Shown here piece after piece: positions 42,441 through 51,592 of a stretch of DNA of 64,000 nucleotides. The DNA lies in contig CAMKNA010000001.1 in the NCBI GenBank assembly GCA_946414075.1, positions 62,001 through 126,000 of the forward strand. Direction: 5' to 3'. Positions within the stretch are counted from its first letter, which is position 1; the number at the start of each line of letters is the position of its first letter. The translations under genes were made by a program, and so were the position numbers. This DNA comes from an uncultured Fibrobacter sp. (GTDB taxonomy: Bacteria > Fibrobacterota > Fibrobacteria > Fibrobacterales > Fibrobacteraceae). Under the pieces are notes generated by a model. The model did not search any database, was not told where the DNA came from, and worked only from the letters and a program-made list of their open reading frames with translations.

Positions 42441-43196
42441 ATGTTTCTTATTTCCACATTCCGGCAGGCGGTGCGGCACTCCATTGCGCTTGCGGTTTTG
42501 GCGTTTTCCATTTCCCTTGCCGCCGTGGACAAGCCCCCCCCTCCCCAGCACTACAACTACCGGGGAGCCGGCCAGCAGATGAAGCGCATCTACTACGGCG
42601 ACCTGCAAGAGACGCTTTATTGCGGCTGCAAGTATAGCGACAAGAAGAAGGTGGACTACAGCACCTGCGAGTTTCAGCCCCGGGACAATCCACGCCGCAA
42701 GAGTTTCAAGCGTGCCGAATCGGTGGAGTGGGAGCATATAGTCACCGCACACAACATGGGGCACTTTATGCCCTGCTGGCAAGAGGGCGGCCGCAAAAAC
42801 TGCAGCGCAAACGATACTTTGTTCAAAATCCTGGAAGGGGATTTGCACAACCTCTACCCTGCCATTGGCGAGGTGAACGGGGACCGTAGCAACTTCATGT
42901 ATTCCCAGTGGACCAACAACCCTTCCCCTATGTACGGGAACTGCAAGACCATCGTGGATTTCCAGATGAAAAAGGTCCAGCCCAGGGAAGAAATCCGGGG
43001 GCTCATCGCCCGGGTGCATTTCTACATGGAAAAGACCTACGGCATCAAGCTTTCCGGCCAGGACCGCAAGCTTTTCGAAGCCTGGGACAAGATGTACCCC
43101 GTCACCGAAAGGGAATGCGAGCGGGACCGCCGTATTTTCAAGGTCCAGGGGGACCACAACCCCTTCGTCTTTGAAAAATGCCAAGACAAGCCCTAG
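42441..43196 (+). CDS. Secreted endonuclease I
   Basis: A 251-residue protein of the EndA/Vvn endonuclease I family (beta-beta-alpha metal nuclease). Signal peptide (IALAVLAFSISLAAVD), then YYGDLQETLYCGCKY, SVEWEHIVTAHNMG (catalytic His with flanking Glu), GDLHNLYPAIGEVNGDRSN (metal Asn) and several cysteines for disulfides. It should cut DNA in the periplasm or outside the cell for nutrition or defence against free DNA. The next gene begins 38 bases after its stop. Confidence 0.93.
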   Translation: MFLISTFRQAVRHSIALAVLAFSISLAAVDKPPPPQHYNYRGAGQQMKRIYYGDLQETLYCGCKYSDKKKVDYSTCEFQPRDNPRRKSFKRAESVEWEHIVTAHNMGHFMPCWQEGGRKNCSANDTLFKILEGDLHNLYPAIGEVNGDRSNFMYSQWTNNPSPMYGNCKTIVDFQMKKVQPREEIRGLIARVHFYMEKTYGIKLSGQDRKLFEAWDKMYPVTERECERDRRIFKVQGDHNPFVFEKCQDKP

Positions 43197-43234
43197 ACAA
43201 AAACTTAATTTTGAAGGCGTATAACGAGGTTTTC

Positions 43235-46200
43235 ATGTTTCGTGTTTTTTCGTTTTGTCTTGTACTGATTTTAAGCCTGTCCACCACGGCCCTTTCCCAG
43301 GTGACCTTCCCTCTGGGTTCCAACGTCGTCGACGTGACCAAGGCACCCTATGGCGCCAAGGCCGACGGAAAAACCGATGACACGGAGGCCATCCAAAAGG
43401 CACTGAACGACCACCCCGACGGGGACTATATCATCTATTTGCCCCACGGCATCTACAGGGTCACCAACACATTGACCTGGCCCGCCAGCGAAAAACCCGA
43501 ACAGGCCTACAGCCGCACCATCTTGCAGGGCGCAAGCATCGGCGGCACCATCATCGCCCTGGCCGACGAATGCCAAGGGTTCACTAACCCCGATTTCCCG
43601 GCCCCCGTGCTCTTTACCGGCGAAGGGCCCGGGCTCAAACCCAGAAACTCCATCCGCGACATTACCATCCGTACTGGCAAAAGGAACGCCGGTGCCGTCG
43701 GCATCCGTTTCAACGCCGCCCAACAGGGCACCATCAAGAATGTGAAGGTGTATTCCGGAGATAGCGCGGGCATCTACGGTATTGACCTGGGACATACCGA
43801 AAACATCGGCCCCCTGCTTCTGGAAAACGTAGAAGTCCAGGGCTTCGAGACAGGCGTGTTCATTGCGGGCAAGACCAACAACATAACCATGGAACATGTG
43901 ACCCTGGGCGGACAAAAGAAATACGGTCTTGAAAACGACGGACAGATGGTGTCCAACCGCGGGCTCCGTTTTAAGGGCGATGTACCTGCCGTGTTCAACC
44001 ATGGCGAAGGCGCGTCTATGGTCCTGGTGGATGCCACCCTGGAATACAACCGGACAAACAAATCCAAGCCGGCCACCGCCATCGAAAATGATGGGCAGCT
44101 GTTCGCCCGCTCCGTCAACACCAGCAGGTTCCAGGAAATCATCAAGAGCGTCCAGAAACCCGCCATTGAAACCTATGTGGGTAACGAGATTGTGGAATTC
44201 GTGACCCAGGCCCCACTCCAGCTCTGCCACAGCCCCAAGCAGTCCATGCGTCTGCCGGTAGCAGAGACTCCCAACCTGAACGACCAGAAGTCCGATTCCT
44301 GGACTACCATCGCCGGTGACTACGGCGGAAAGATGAACACCGGTTCCGACGACGCCAAGGCTATACAAGACGCTATCGACGACGGTGCCGAGACCATCTA
44401 CTTCCCGCCCGGAGGCCGCTGGACCATCAACCGCGACATCTACCTGCGCAACCGTATCCGTCGGGTACTCGGGACCGAAGGCCGAATCGATGGAAAGGGC
44501 AAGTTTATCATCGAGGATGGCGCCTTCAACGAAATCACCATCGAACGGTTCTCTGAATTCGGAAACGGCATCATCCACAAGTCCAAGCGCGCCGTGCTCC
44601 TGAAAAACATGATGTTCAAGTCCTTCGAGACCAACGAGCTGGGCGTAGGCGACATCTACATGGAAGACGTTTCCGTCGGTTCTATCCAAATAAACCAGCA
44701 GCACCTCTGGGGCCGCCAGATTTCCATGTTCTCCGACACCAAGGGCGCCAAGATCCAGAACAATGGCGGAATTATATGGATTCTGGGGCTTACTTCCAAG
44801 GACGGCAACACCATCCTGCAGAACTACAACGAAGGTGCCGCGGAACTTTTGGGCGTGCAGGTCATCGCCAGCGACAAGGCCAAGACCACCCCCATGTTCA
44901 TCAACGACAACGGGAGCCTTTCCATCGAGGGGCTCAAGGAAGTCCTGACCCGCGGGAACCCCTACAAGAAAATTGTGGAAGAATCCCGCATGGGTTCTGC
45001 CATTTTCGCCCTGACAGACGCCCAGCTTGAAAAGAACAGCACCGGTGGCGTGAACATGGCCCTCTACACGGGCTACGCTCCCAAGCAGGGCCAGAACGAG
45101 GCGCCGAAGGTCTCCTTCGCCGACGAGATGATCGTGGTGCAGCCGGGCAAGATCCACCTGGTGGGAACCGTCGAGGACGACGGTCGTGGCAATGGCCTTT
45201 GCAGGGACCCGGTGCTCTGGCGCAAAGGCGTTGGTCCCGGTAAGGTCATCTTCTCCGACACCGCCGATTACGAGACGGATGTCTCCTTTACCGGTAGTGG
45301 CCGCTACAACCTGATTTTTAAGGCCGACGACGGAACAAAGACCGGCGCCGACACCGGGAAGGTCTATGTGTTCGACAAGAAGTACACCACCATCGACAAC
45401 ACAGGCGACGGTGCTCCAAGCGGCAAGGGCGTGGACACCTGGATCTCCTCTTTCGACAACTTTACCCCCCATAATAACGATGCGGCACTCAGGGTGGCAA
45501 ACGACACCAACGACGCGGGCAAGATTTACCTGAAGTTCGACCTGTCCGCCCTGCCGGGACCGCTCTTCGATGCAGGCCTGAAGCTGGAATACAACGCCGA
45601 CTCCCTGAAAAAGCCGGTGCAGTTCAACATATTCGGTCTGAAAGAAACTTCTCGCGAGATGGATTTTGGCGAGGGCAAGCTGGGCGTAGACTGGCGTGGC
45701 GACGAACTGACCTGGGAAAACGCTCCTGCAAACCTTCCCCAGCCCGGTGGCCACTTCAACATCCGCAAGAACTCCGGCGGTGGCATCGACACCAAGCATG
45801 CGGACTTCCTGGGGCTCATTACGCTTAACCCCAAGGCTCCGCTGGGCGCCTTCCTCAGGACCCCAACCCTGACGGAGTTCTTCAAGAGGAAGCACCCCTC
45901 CAACATGTACACCCTGATCCTCACCGCCGTGGATCCTGGAGAGACCATCATCCACTCCCACAACCAGAGCAGGGCTCTCGCCCCGGCGCTCTATGTGGGC
46001 TATTTCGACAACACCCGCTCCGTAAGCGGCGATGTGATGGAAGGTGGCTACACACTCACCAAGGTGCACATCGACATTTACTCCCTGGAATGCGATTTCG
46101 ACCTGACCGTAGGGTATCCACAATTCGTGCAGATTGAAATTGTCAACGAATTCGGGCGCCGCATGCTCATGGTGGCCGCCCGTGAACTCGCTGGCGAAAA

Positions 46201-46309
46201 GACGACTCACTTCAAGTTCAAGGCCCACGAGTTCCCCACGGGAAAGTATACCTTGAAAGTCAACGGCGAAGCCTTTAGTGCAGAACAGAAGTTCTACATC
46301 TTGAACTAG
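43235..46309 (+). CDS. Large secreted beta-helix protein with CBM96/DNRLRE-like and T9SS-like tail
   Basis: A 1024-residue exported protein. Signal peptide (SFCLVLILSLSTTALSQ), then two pectate-lyase-3/GH55-type beta-helix units: the first begins APYGAKADGKTDDTEAIQKAL (about residue 35) and the second near residue 360 (GKMNTGSDDAKAIQDAI), each with the typical YxPxGxY/W turn. A DNRLRE/CBM96-like domain covers about 715-880 (DTWISSFDNF, AGKIYLKFDLSAL, DELTWENAPA). The last hundred residues (HFKFKAHEFPTGKYTLKV, ending FYILN) look like a type IX secretion sorting domain. Likely a carbohydrate-active surface or secreted enzyme; no lyase catalytic residues could be fixed. Start chosen at ATG 43235 where the signal peptide begins, with GAGG upstream. 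Cotranscription with the following lipoprotein is likely. Confidence 0.85.
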   Translation: MFRVFSFCLVLILSLSTTALSQVTFPLGSNVVDVTKAPYGAKADGKTDDTEAIQKALNDHPDGDYIIYLPHGIYRVTNTLTWPASEKPEQAYSRTILQGASIGGTIIALADECQGFTNPDFPAPVLFTGEGPGLKPRNSIRDITIRTGKRNAGAVGIRFNAAQQGTIKNVKVYSGDSAGIYGIDLGHTENIGPLLLENVEVQGFETGVFIAGKTNNITMEHVTLGGQKKYGLENDGQMVSNRGLRFKGDVPAVFNHGEGASMVLVDATLEYNRTNKSKPATAIENDGQLFARSVNTSRFQEIIKSVQKPAIETYVGNEIVEFVTQAPLQLCHSPKQSMRLPVAETPNLNDQKSDSWTTIAGDYGGKMNTGSDDAKAIQDAIDDGAETIYFPPGGRWTINRDIYLRNRIRRVLGTEGRIDGKGKFIIEDGAFNEITIERFSEFGNGIIHKSKRAVLLKNMMFKSFETNELGVGDIYMEDVSVGSIQINQQHLWGRQISMFSDTKGAKIQNNGGIIWILGLTSKDGNTILQNYNEGAAELLGVQVIASDKAKTTPMFINDNGSLSIEGLKEVLTRGNPYKKIVEESRMGSAIFALTDAQLEKNSTGGVNMALYTGYAPKQGQNEAPKVSFADEMIVVQPGKIHLVGTVEDDGRGNGLCRDPVLWRKGVGPGKVIFSDTADYETDVSFTGSGRYNLIFKADDGTKTGADTGKVYVFDKKYTTIDNTGDGAPSGKGVDTWISSFDNFTPHNNDAALRVANDTNDAGKIYLKFDLSALPGPLFDAGLKLEYNADSLKKPVQFNIFGLKETSREMDFGEGKLGVDWRGDELTWENAPANLPQPGGHFNIRKNSGGGIDTKHADFLGLITLNPKAPLGAFLRTPTLTEFFKRKHPSNMYTLILTAVDPGETIIHSHNQSRALAPALYVGYFDNTRSVSGDVMEGGYTLTKVHIDIYSLECDFDLTVGYPQFVQIEIVNEFGRRMLMVAARELAGEKTTHFKFKAHEFPTGKYTLKVNGEAFSAEQKFYILN

Positions 46310-46321
46310 GACGGCATTACG

Positions 46322-47965
46322 ATGAACAAGTTGTTTTTCACCCTTTTTATCGCGACGATCGTTTCACTGCTTGCCTGCAGTGAGACGTCCCACACCAACA
46401 GTTTTTCTGACGAAGATGGCGAGTTTGCCGATAGCTCCTTCTACTCCAGTTCAGGTACAAGCAACCGTGCCGACATCGACTACGATAGCGAAATCGTCAT
46501 GGACGACACCACGAACATCTATATCCAACGGCCCGTTGCCGACTCCACTGGAAAAACGGAATGTCCCGAGAAGACCATTTGCATCGATTCCCTAACAAAG
46601 GAAATCAACCTGTTCCTGGGCAATCTGAAAAAGGGAGACCGTGTGAGCATCGTGACCACCACCAACGGTATGGACAAGGATACCATGCGTGTCATGAGCG
46701 AACTTGGGCAGAACATGCTCCCCATGCTGCCCCGCTGCATTTCCGACAACTGCACCTTTGACAGCTTCGTGATCCCGGGTAGCGGAGACGAGCTGAACAA
46801 GAACCTTTTTGTGATCTTCGAAGACGGCTACTACTATGTGAACCTGAGGGCGGCGTTCAACGATGTCGCCCACATGCGGTTGTTCGCCCATGTGGACAAC
46901 GGCTATTACAAGTACACCGGTGACACGGACAAGACCAATATCACCTTAAAGGAAAACTTCCGGGGTATCTTGAAAATAGGCAATTCGCCTGACAGCATCC
47001 GGTTCAACTTCGCTGCCGCTATTGGCAACAGCGTCACCATCAGGGCCGAAGGCGATTGGATAAACGAGTTAAATCTGTTGCAAGAAGGCAAGTCCATTGC
47101 AAAGGAAAAGGACACGCTGAACAACACCATGCTCACCGACGACTCAACCCATTGGGAACTGGTGATGCTTCCCGAGAAAATTTCAAATTACCAGACCGGT
47201 CCGTACGCCACCTTTACGCTTCAATCCAGCAGCAGAAAGCTCTCCCAAGGGGAATACTTCGCTCTTCCCGACTCTCTAAAGGGCGCCGGAGAGTTTCTGA
47301 AGAAGACCCGCAAAAAGATAGAAGCCTTTGAACTCCGGCAAGACCAGTATGTCTGGCTCGGCAACTTCAAAAAGGGCGACACCCTGGTGGTGGAGCACCG
47401 CTTCAAGGGTTACGGGGAACGAGCAGCCAAGCCCTTCACGGTCATCGACTACAGCGTCCTAGGCAAGAACGGCAAGCTGCTCAAGGACATCTCCAAGACG
47501 AACATGGGCTACAAGGTGGAAAGCGACGGACCCGTCTACTTCCATTTCCAGATGGTCAACAGCCAAAACACCACAGACGCCAAGGAACTGGAACTTTACA
47601 CCCTGGTCAAACGCCCGGGAGCACTCACCAAGTTCAACTTCTATGACAAAAAGGCCAAAAAGGCCATGGATACGCTAAAGGTGGAAGAAGAGCAGTCCCT
47701 GAAGCTGGACGACTTGGCCTTCGAGTCCGCCCCCACAAGCACCAAAAACGGGGCCGTGAACTGGTTCATCCCCTGCAAGTACGCCCTGATAATAGGCCCC
47801 ATAGATTACGATCTGTGCGTAGGGGAGCAGAAAATCGAGTCCACTGGCAGTGACGATGCCAAGGTCTTGGAGATCTATGGTGGGTCTGGCAGCGAAGCAG
47901 AGCTTATTGCCGAAAGCCTTCTGGACCCCCAAAAACGGGATACTTTGCATATCGTGGTGAAGTAA
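46322..47965 (+). CDS. Large lipoprotein of unknown function
   Basis: A 547-residue lipoprotein: MNKLFFTLFIATIVSLLAC with lipobox cysteine 19, followed by a Ser/Asp-rich linker. The rest consists of predicted beta-rich segments (for example KKGDRVSIVTTTNG and WLGNFKKGDTLVVEHRFKG, which repeat the pattern NLKKGD...V / NFKKGD...V), suggesting tandem pre-peptidase C-terminal (PPC)-like beta sandwiches. No enzyme motif. It starts 13 bases after the beta-helix gene, so the two are probably one unit and may act together on the cell surface. Confidence 0.75.
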   Translation: MNKLFFTLFIATIVSLLACSETSHTNSFSDEDGEFADSSFYSSSGTSNRADIDYDSEIVMDDTTNIYIQRPVADSTGKTECPEKTICIDSLTKEINLFLGNLKKGDRVSIVTTTNGMDKDTMRVMSELGQNMLPMLPRCISDNCTFDSFVIPGSGDELNKNLFVIFEDGYYYVNLRAAFNDVAHMRLFAHVDNGYYKYTGDTDKTNITLKENFRGILKIGNSPDSIRFNFAAAIGNSVTIRAEGDWINELNLLQEGKSIAKEKDTLNNTMLTDDSTHWELVMLPEKISNYQTGPYATFTLQSSSRKLSQGEYFALPDSLKGAGEFLKKTRKKIEAFELRQDQYVWLGNFKKGDTLVVEHRFKGYGERAAKPFTVIDYSVLGKNGKLLKDISKTNMGYKVESDGPVYFHFQMVNSQNTTDAKELELYTLVKRPGALTKFNFYDKKAKKAMDTLKVEEEQSLKLDDLAFESAPTSTKNGAVNWFIPCKYALIIGPIDYDLCVGEQKIESTGSDDAKVLEIYGGSGSEAELIAESLLDPQKRDTLHIVVK

Positions 47966-47969
47966 CCCC

Positions 47970-48075
47970 TTGAAAATACGGCCCCAAGTTTCTATCTTGG
48001 GGCTCACTCTTGCAAACCGCGCCAAGCTCTGCCAGCTTGCAAGCATAACCAAAGAGCTTCCTTACGAGGTACAAT
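47970..48075 (+). promoter_or_regulatory. rpsD promoter and structured leader
   Basis: TTGAAA (47970-47975), 17 bases, TATCTT (47993-47998). The transcribed leader can fold AAGCT (48024-48028) with AGCTT (48034-48038) around CTGCC, extended by CTTGC (48009-48013) with GCAAG (48039-48043) across a bulge. A GAGG ribosome site precedes ATG. The hairpin GCCCCAAG / CTTGGGGC at 47981-48003 overlaps the promoter and lacks a T run, so it may serve as terminator of the lipoprotein gene only weakly. Autoregulation by S4 is known for this gene in other bacteria; here it is a suggestion. Confidence 0.5.
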
Positions 48076-48681
48076 ATGTCGTCCTTCCGCGGACCAAAAG
48101 GTAAAGTCGCACGCTCTCTCGGCGTTGCCGTCTCCCCGAAAACACAAAAGGCCCTTGACCGCCGTAACTTCGCCCCTGGCCAGCATGGTCAGAACCGCAA
48201 GAAGTCTGCTTCCGTGTACAAGCAGCAGTTGGTGGAAAAGCAGCGCCTCCGTTTCACCTACAACATTTCCGAAGCCCAGTTGGCCAAAGCCTACAAGGAA
48301 GCCAACCGTCGCGAAGGTTCTGCCGGTGACAACCTGATGATCCTCCTGGAAACCCGCCTTGACGCTCTCGTCTATCGCATGGGTTTTGCCCGCACCATTT
48401 TCGCCGCCCGTCAGTATGTGGCCCACGGTCACTTCTCTGTGAACGGCGTTCGTAGCTTCTCCCCCGCCCGCCTGGTCAAGGCCGGCGACGTGATCGCCGT
48501 GCGCGAACGTTCCAAGGAACACGTGCAGATCAAGGAAGCTATCGCCAACGCTCCTGCCGCTCCGGAATACCTTTCCGTGGATGCCGGCAAGATGGAAGGC
48601 ACCTTGGTGAAGCTCCCCCTCCGCGACCAGATTCCGGTTCAGCTGGAAGAACAGCTGGTGGTGGAATACTACTCCAGGTAA
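48076..48681 (+). CDS. rpsD: 30S ribosomal protein S4
   Basis: A 201-residue primary 16S rRNA-binding protein of the small subunit. Contains RSLGVAVSPKTQKALDRRNFAPGQHGQNRKK, the S4 RNA-binding core LETRLDALVYRMGFARTIFAARQYVAHGHFSVNG, and a C-terminal VEYYSR. The zinc-binding cysteines of some S4 forms are absent. It stands apart from the usual rpoA cluster, with its own promoter and terminator. Confidence 0.97.
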   Translation: MSSFRGPKGKVARSLGVAVSPKTQKALDRRNFAPGQHGQNRKKSASVYKQQLVEKQRLRFTYNISEAQLAKAYKEANRREGSAGDNLMILLETRLDALVYRMGFARTIFAARQYVAHGHFSVNGVRSFSPARLVKAGDVIAVRERSKEHVQIKEAIANAPAAPEYLSVDAGKMEGTLVKLPLRDQIPVQLEEQLVVEYYSR

Positions 48682-48706
48682 TAAGCGTTACATACGCAAG
48701 TTTGAA

Positions 48707-48735
48707 ACGTCCGGCGCAAGTCGGGCGTTTTTTTG
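48707..48735 (+). terminator. Terminator of rpsD
   Basis: ACGTCCGGC (48707-48715), loop GCAA, GTCGGGCGT (48720-48728), then a run of T. Stem with two G-U wobbles. Confidence 0.85.
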
Positions 48736-48761
48736 TGCACCGATTTTTCTAAATTAGCGGC

Positions 48762-49091
48762 ATGACTCAAAGAAATTCTTTTGCCCGTTTGCTGCTTTTT
48801 ATCGTACTCGGCCTGATTATCGGCGGAGTGCTGGGAGAATGCCTGGGACTCCTGTTCGGGGAACTGGGTGAACTGATGAATGCCGGCGGTTACGACAACA
48901 TCGTCCGCAACTTCTTCGTGGCTTCCTTCGACCTGAACCTGGGATTCCTGGGAGACAAGGCGAATCCGGTCATCATCGACCTCTACATGATCAAGTTTGC
49001 GTTGGGCCTTGGGCTCAAGATTAATGTCGTCAGCATCGTAGGCATGGTGCTCGCCATCTACATCATGAAATGGTCCGGAGGAAACAGGTAA
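48762..49091 (+). CDS. DUF4321-like small membrane protein
   Basis: A 109-residue protein with two membrane segments: near the N-terminus (LLLFIVLGLIIGGVLGECLGLL) and at the C-terminus (INVVSIVGMVLAIYIMKW). Similar in layout to DUF4321 proteins of unknown function. It overlaps gatA by one base (TAATG), so the two are translated together. A TAAATT box lies about nine bases before its ATG, suggesting a leaderless transcript. Confidence 0.65.
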   Translation: MTQRNSFARLLLFIVLGLIIGGVLGECLGLLFGELGELMNAGGYDNIVRNFFVASFDLNLGFLGDKANPVIIDLYMIKFALGLGLKINVVSIVGMVLAIYIMKWSGGNR

Positions 49092-50509
49092 TGCACTCCA
49101 TTCAGGATTTACAGAAGAAACTTGCAAGCGGCGAGGCCACCGCCGAAAGCCTGGCCAAGGCCGCTCTCGATAAGATTGAATCTACCAAGAATCTGAACGC
49201 CTATATTTCCGTGTTGAACGAGCGCGCCCTCGCAAAGGCCGCCGAGTCCGACGCCCGCCGCGCCCAGGGTAAGTCCCTTGGGGCTCTGGACGGAATCCCG
49301 GTGGCCGTCAAGGACAACATGTGTCTCGAAGGCACCCGCACCACGGTGGCCTCCAAGATTCTCGAAAACTTTGTGGCCCCCTACACGGCCACCGCCCTTC
49401 AAAAGCTCGAAGCGGCGGGCGCTGTCATTGTGGGCAAGACCAACATGGACGAGTTCGCCATGGGTTCCAGCAACGAGACCTCCTTCTTCGGTCCCGTGAA
49501 GAACCCCCTGGACGAGTCCCGCGTACCCGGCGGATCCTCGGGCGGTTCGGCCGTAGCCGTGGCCGCAGGCACGGTCCCCTGTGCGCTGGGCTCCGATACC
49601 GGTGGATCCATCCGTCAACCCGCCGCCTGCACAGGGGTTGTGGGCCTTAAGCCCACCTACGGCCGCGTGTCCCGTTACGGACTCCTGGCCTACGCAAGCT
49701 CCCTGGACCAGATTGGCCCCTTCGGTTCCACCGTGGCCGACTGCGCAACGCTCCTTTCTGCCATCTGCGGAATCGACCCCAACGACAACACCACCAGCAC
49801 AAGACCCACCGAAGACTTCGGCGCCAAGCTTGATGCCGGCGTCAAGGGCAAGGTCATTGGCATTCCCAAGGAATACTTTGGCGAAGGCCTGGACAAGGAC
49901 TGCAAGGCCGCCATAGACGCCATGCTGAAGAAGATGGAACAGGAAGGCGCCACCCTGAAAGAAATCAGCCTCCCCCACATCAGCTACGCCGTCTCCAGCT
50001 ACTACATCATCGCTACCGCCGAAGCCAGCTCCAACCTGAGCCGCTACGACGGCGTGCGCTACGGCTACCGCAGCAAGGAGGCCCGCAAGCTGTTCGACCT
50101 TTACGCCAAGTCCCGTAGCGAAGGGTTTGGCAAGGAAGTCCAGCGCCGCATCCTCCTGGGCAGCTATGTGCTCAGCGCCGGCTTCTACGACGCCTACTAT
50201 GTGCAGGCCCAGAAAGTCCGTAGGCTCATCACCGACGACTTCACCGAAGCATTCAAGACGGTGGACGTGATTGCAAGCCCCACCATGCCCGGGCTCCCGC
50301 TGAAGTGCGGTATGAACGAGTCCGACCCCATGGCCGTGTACCTTAGCGACATCTACACCGTAAGCCTGAACCTTTCTGGTCTCCCCGGCATAAGCGTGCC
50401 CTGCGGAATGGCCGGCGGGCTCCCGGTGGGCCTGCAGTGGATTGGCAAGCCCTTCATGGAAGCGGACCTGCTGAGTGTTGCCGCTGCTACCGAGCGTTTG
50501 AACAAGTAA
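49091..50509 (+). CDS. gatA: Glutamyl-tRNA(Gln)/aspartyl-tRNA(Asn) amidotransferase subunit A
   Basis: A 472-residue amidase-signature enzyme that releases ammonia from glutamine for tRNA-dependent amidation. Catalytic Ser-cis-Ser-Lys: Lys in IPVAVKDNMCL (about 75), serines in RVPGGSSGGSAVAVAAG and SDTGGSIRQPAACTG. Full length. Start ATG 49091 overlaps the upstream stop. Subunit C lies far away at 63719; subunit B is outside the window. Confidence 0.96.
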   Translation: MHSIQDLQKKLASGEATAESLAKAALDKIESTKNLNAYISVLNERALAKAAESDARRAQGKSLGALDGIPVAVKDNMCLEGTRTTVASKILENFVAPYTATALQKLEAAGAVIVGKTNMDEFAMGSSNETSFFGPVKNPLDESRVPGGSSGGSAVAVAAGTVPCALGSDTGGSIRQPAACTGVVGLKPTYGRVSRYGLLAYASSLDQIGPFGSTVADCATLLSAICGIDPNDNTTSTRPTEDFGAKLDAGVKGKVIGIPKEYFGEGLDKDCKAAIDAMLKKMEQEGATLKEISLPHISYAVSSYYIIATAEASSNLSRYDGVRYGYRSKEARKLFDLYAKSRSEGFGKEVQRRILLGSYVLSAGFYDAYYVQAQKVRRLITDDFTEAFKTVDVIASPTMPGLPLKCGMNESDPMAVYLSDIYTVSLNLSGLPGISVPCGMAGGLPVGLQWIGKPFMEADLLSVAAATERLNK

Positions 50510-50536
50510 GGAAGGTGGCGCGCAAAAGCGCCGCCA

Positions 50537-51148
50537 TCAAAGCGCAAACAGCGCGACGGCCATGAACAGGAATACCGCACCGGAGAACCAGTTCAGGTTG
50601 CGGTTCGCCTTGGGGCTGTTAAGCATGAACTTCTTGACGGCACCCGCCAAAAGCGCGACTGTTCCGAACACGATGAAGGTCGCCACCACGAATTCCGACC
50701 CGAGAATCGCCATCTGGACCGACGGGCTCAAGGGGCTGTCCATCTTCACCGCAGGCGGTATAAAGGACAGCGCGAAAAGTATCGCCTTCGGGTTCGTGAG
50801 GTTCATGATGATGCCCCGCAGGTAGAGCCTGCGGGCCGACACCACTCCTACACGTCTCTCGTCTAAAGCAACCACACCTGCCCGTACCTGGAAACTCTTG
50901 TATGCGAGGAACAGCAGGTAACTCGCCCCCAGGCACTGGATCACGAAAAAAGCCACAGGACTTGCGGCGATCAGGGCGGACACGCCCACCACCAAAAGGC
51001 CCGTCTGCACCATTATCCCCGTACACAGCCCCCCAATAATGCAAAAGCCTGCCTTGGCGCCATAGGTGGCGCTTTGCGCCAGTACAAACAAGTTATCAGG
51101 ACCGGGAGCGAGAGCCACAACCAGGGCGGCTACAAAAAATTCAAGCAT
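50537..51148 (-). CDS. LysE/RhtB-family exporter
   Basis: A 203-residue membrane protein with six hydrophobic segments. The N-terminus LALAPGPDNLFVLAQSATYGAKAGFCIIGGLCTG fits the LysE family core motif GPxN. Such proteins export amino acids and homoserine-like compounds. Substrate unknown. It directly follows the zinc-ribbon gene on the minus strand. Confidence 0.9.
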   Translation of the reverse strand: MLEFFVAALVVALAPGPDNLFVLAQSATYGAKAGFCIIGGLCTGIMVQTGLLVVGVSALIAASPVAFFVIQCLGASYLLFLAYKSFQVRAGVVALDERRVGVVSARRLYLRGIIMNLTNPKAILFALSFIPPAVKMDSPLSPSVQMAILGSEFVVATFIVFGTVALLAGAVKKFMLNSPKANRNLNWFSGAVFLFMAVALFAL

Positions 51149-51559
51149 CTACAGGCTTTCCAGGAACTTGTCCACATCCATCTCGGCAAGGTCCCTTTGC
51201 AACTGCTCCAGGGCTTCGTCCGTAATGGCAGCGGCACGGCCTTCCCCTTCACGAGAAAGTTCACGCTTTTCTTCACGCTCTTCGGCCAGGGCATTGGATG
51301 CATCTACCATGCGGCGCAGCGAATCGGCCACATCCTTGACAGAAGAGTCGCTACTGATGACCACATCCAGCACCTTGGACAAGCGCTTCCGAAGCCCAGC
51401 AAATTCTTCCCTATCCAGTTCGGCAGTCTCGCCCCCGTAATACATCAGCGGAGTCTTGCACTTGACGCAAGAAAACACCATCATGCTGGAAGGTTCGCCC
51501 TTCACCATGACCTGGAAGGACGAGCCGCAATGGGGGCAGTTGATATGCAATTCGCTCAT
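51149..51559 (-). CDS. Zinc-ribbon protein of unknown function
   Basis: A 136-residue protein. An N-terminal zinc ribbon (Cys8-x-x-Cys11 and Cys31-x-x-Cys34: CPHCG and CVKC) is followed by a long charged helix (about 50-120) with a Glu/Arg-rich coiled-coil stretch. The start at ATG 51559 was chosen because upstream residues are unrelated. No family could be named. It is divergent from mraY, with only 33 bases between the starts, and its stop adjoins the LysE gene. Confidence 0.7.
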   Translation of the reverse strand: MSELHINCPHCGSSFQVMVKGEPSSMMVFSCVKCKTPLMYYGGETAELDREEFAGLRKRLSKVLDVVISSDSSVKDVADSLRRMVDASNALAEEREEKRELSREGEGRAAAITDEALEQLQRDLAEMDVDKFLESL

Positions 51560-51592
51560 GCCATACAATGTAGAAATTTTTATTATTTGCCT
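51560..51592. promoter_or_regulatory. 33-base divergent promoter region of mraY and zinc-ribbon gene
   Basis: Plus strand: TATTAT about eight bases before the mraY ATG at 51593. Minus strand: TACATT about seven bases before the ATG at 51559. No ribosome sites fit, so both transcripts would be leaderless. Confidence 0.5.

Noticed and set aside
43271..46228. Long minus-strand open frame opposite the beta-helix gene
   Set aside because: The plus-strand frame has signal peptide, domains and ribosome site; the minus frame is a codon-bias shadow.
47981..48003. Hairpin GCCCCAAG / CTTGGGGC as a clean terminator of the lipoprotein gene
   Set aside because: It is not followed by a T run and overlaps the probable -35/-10 region of rpsD.
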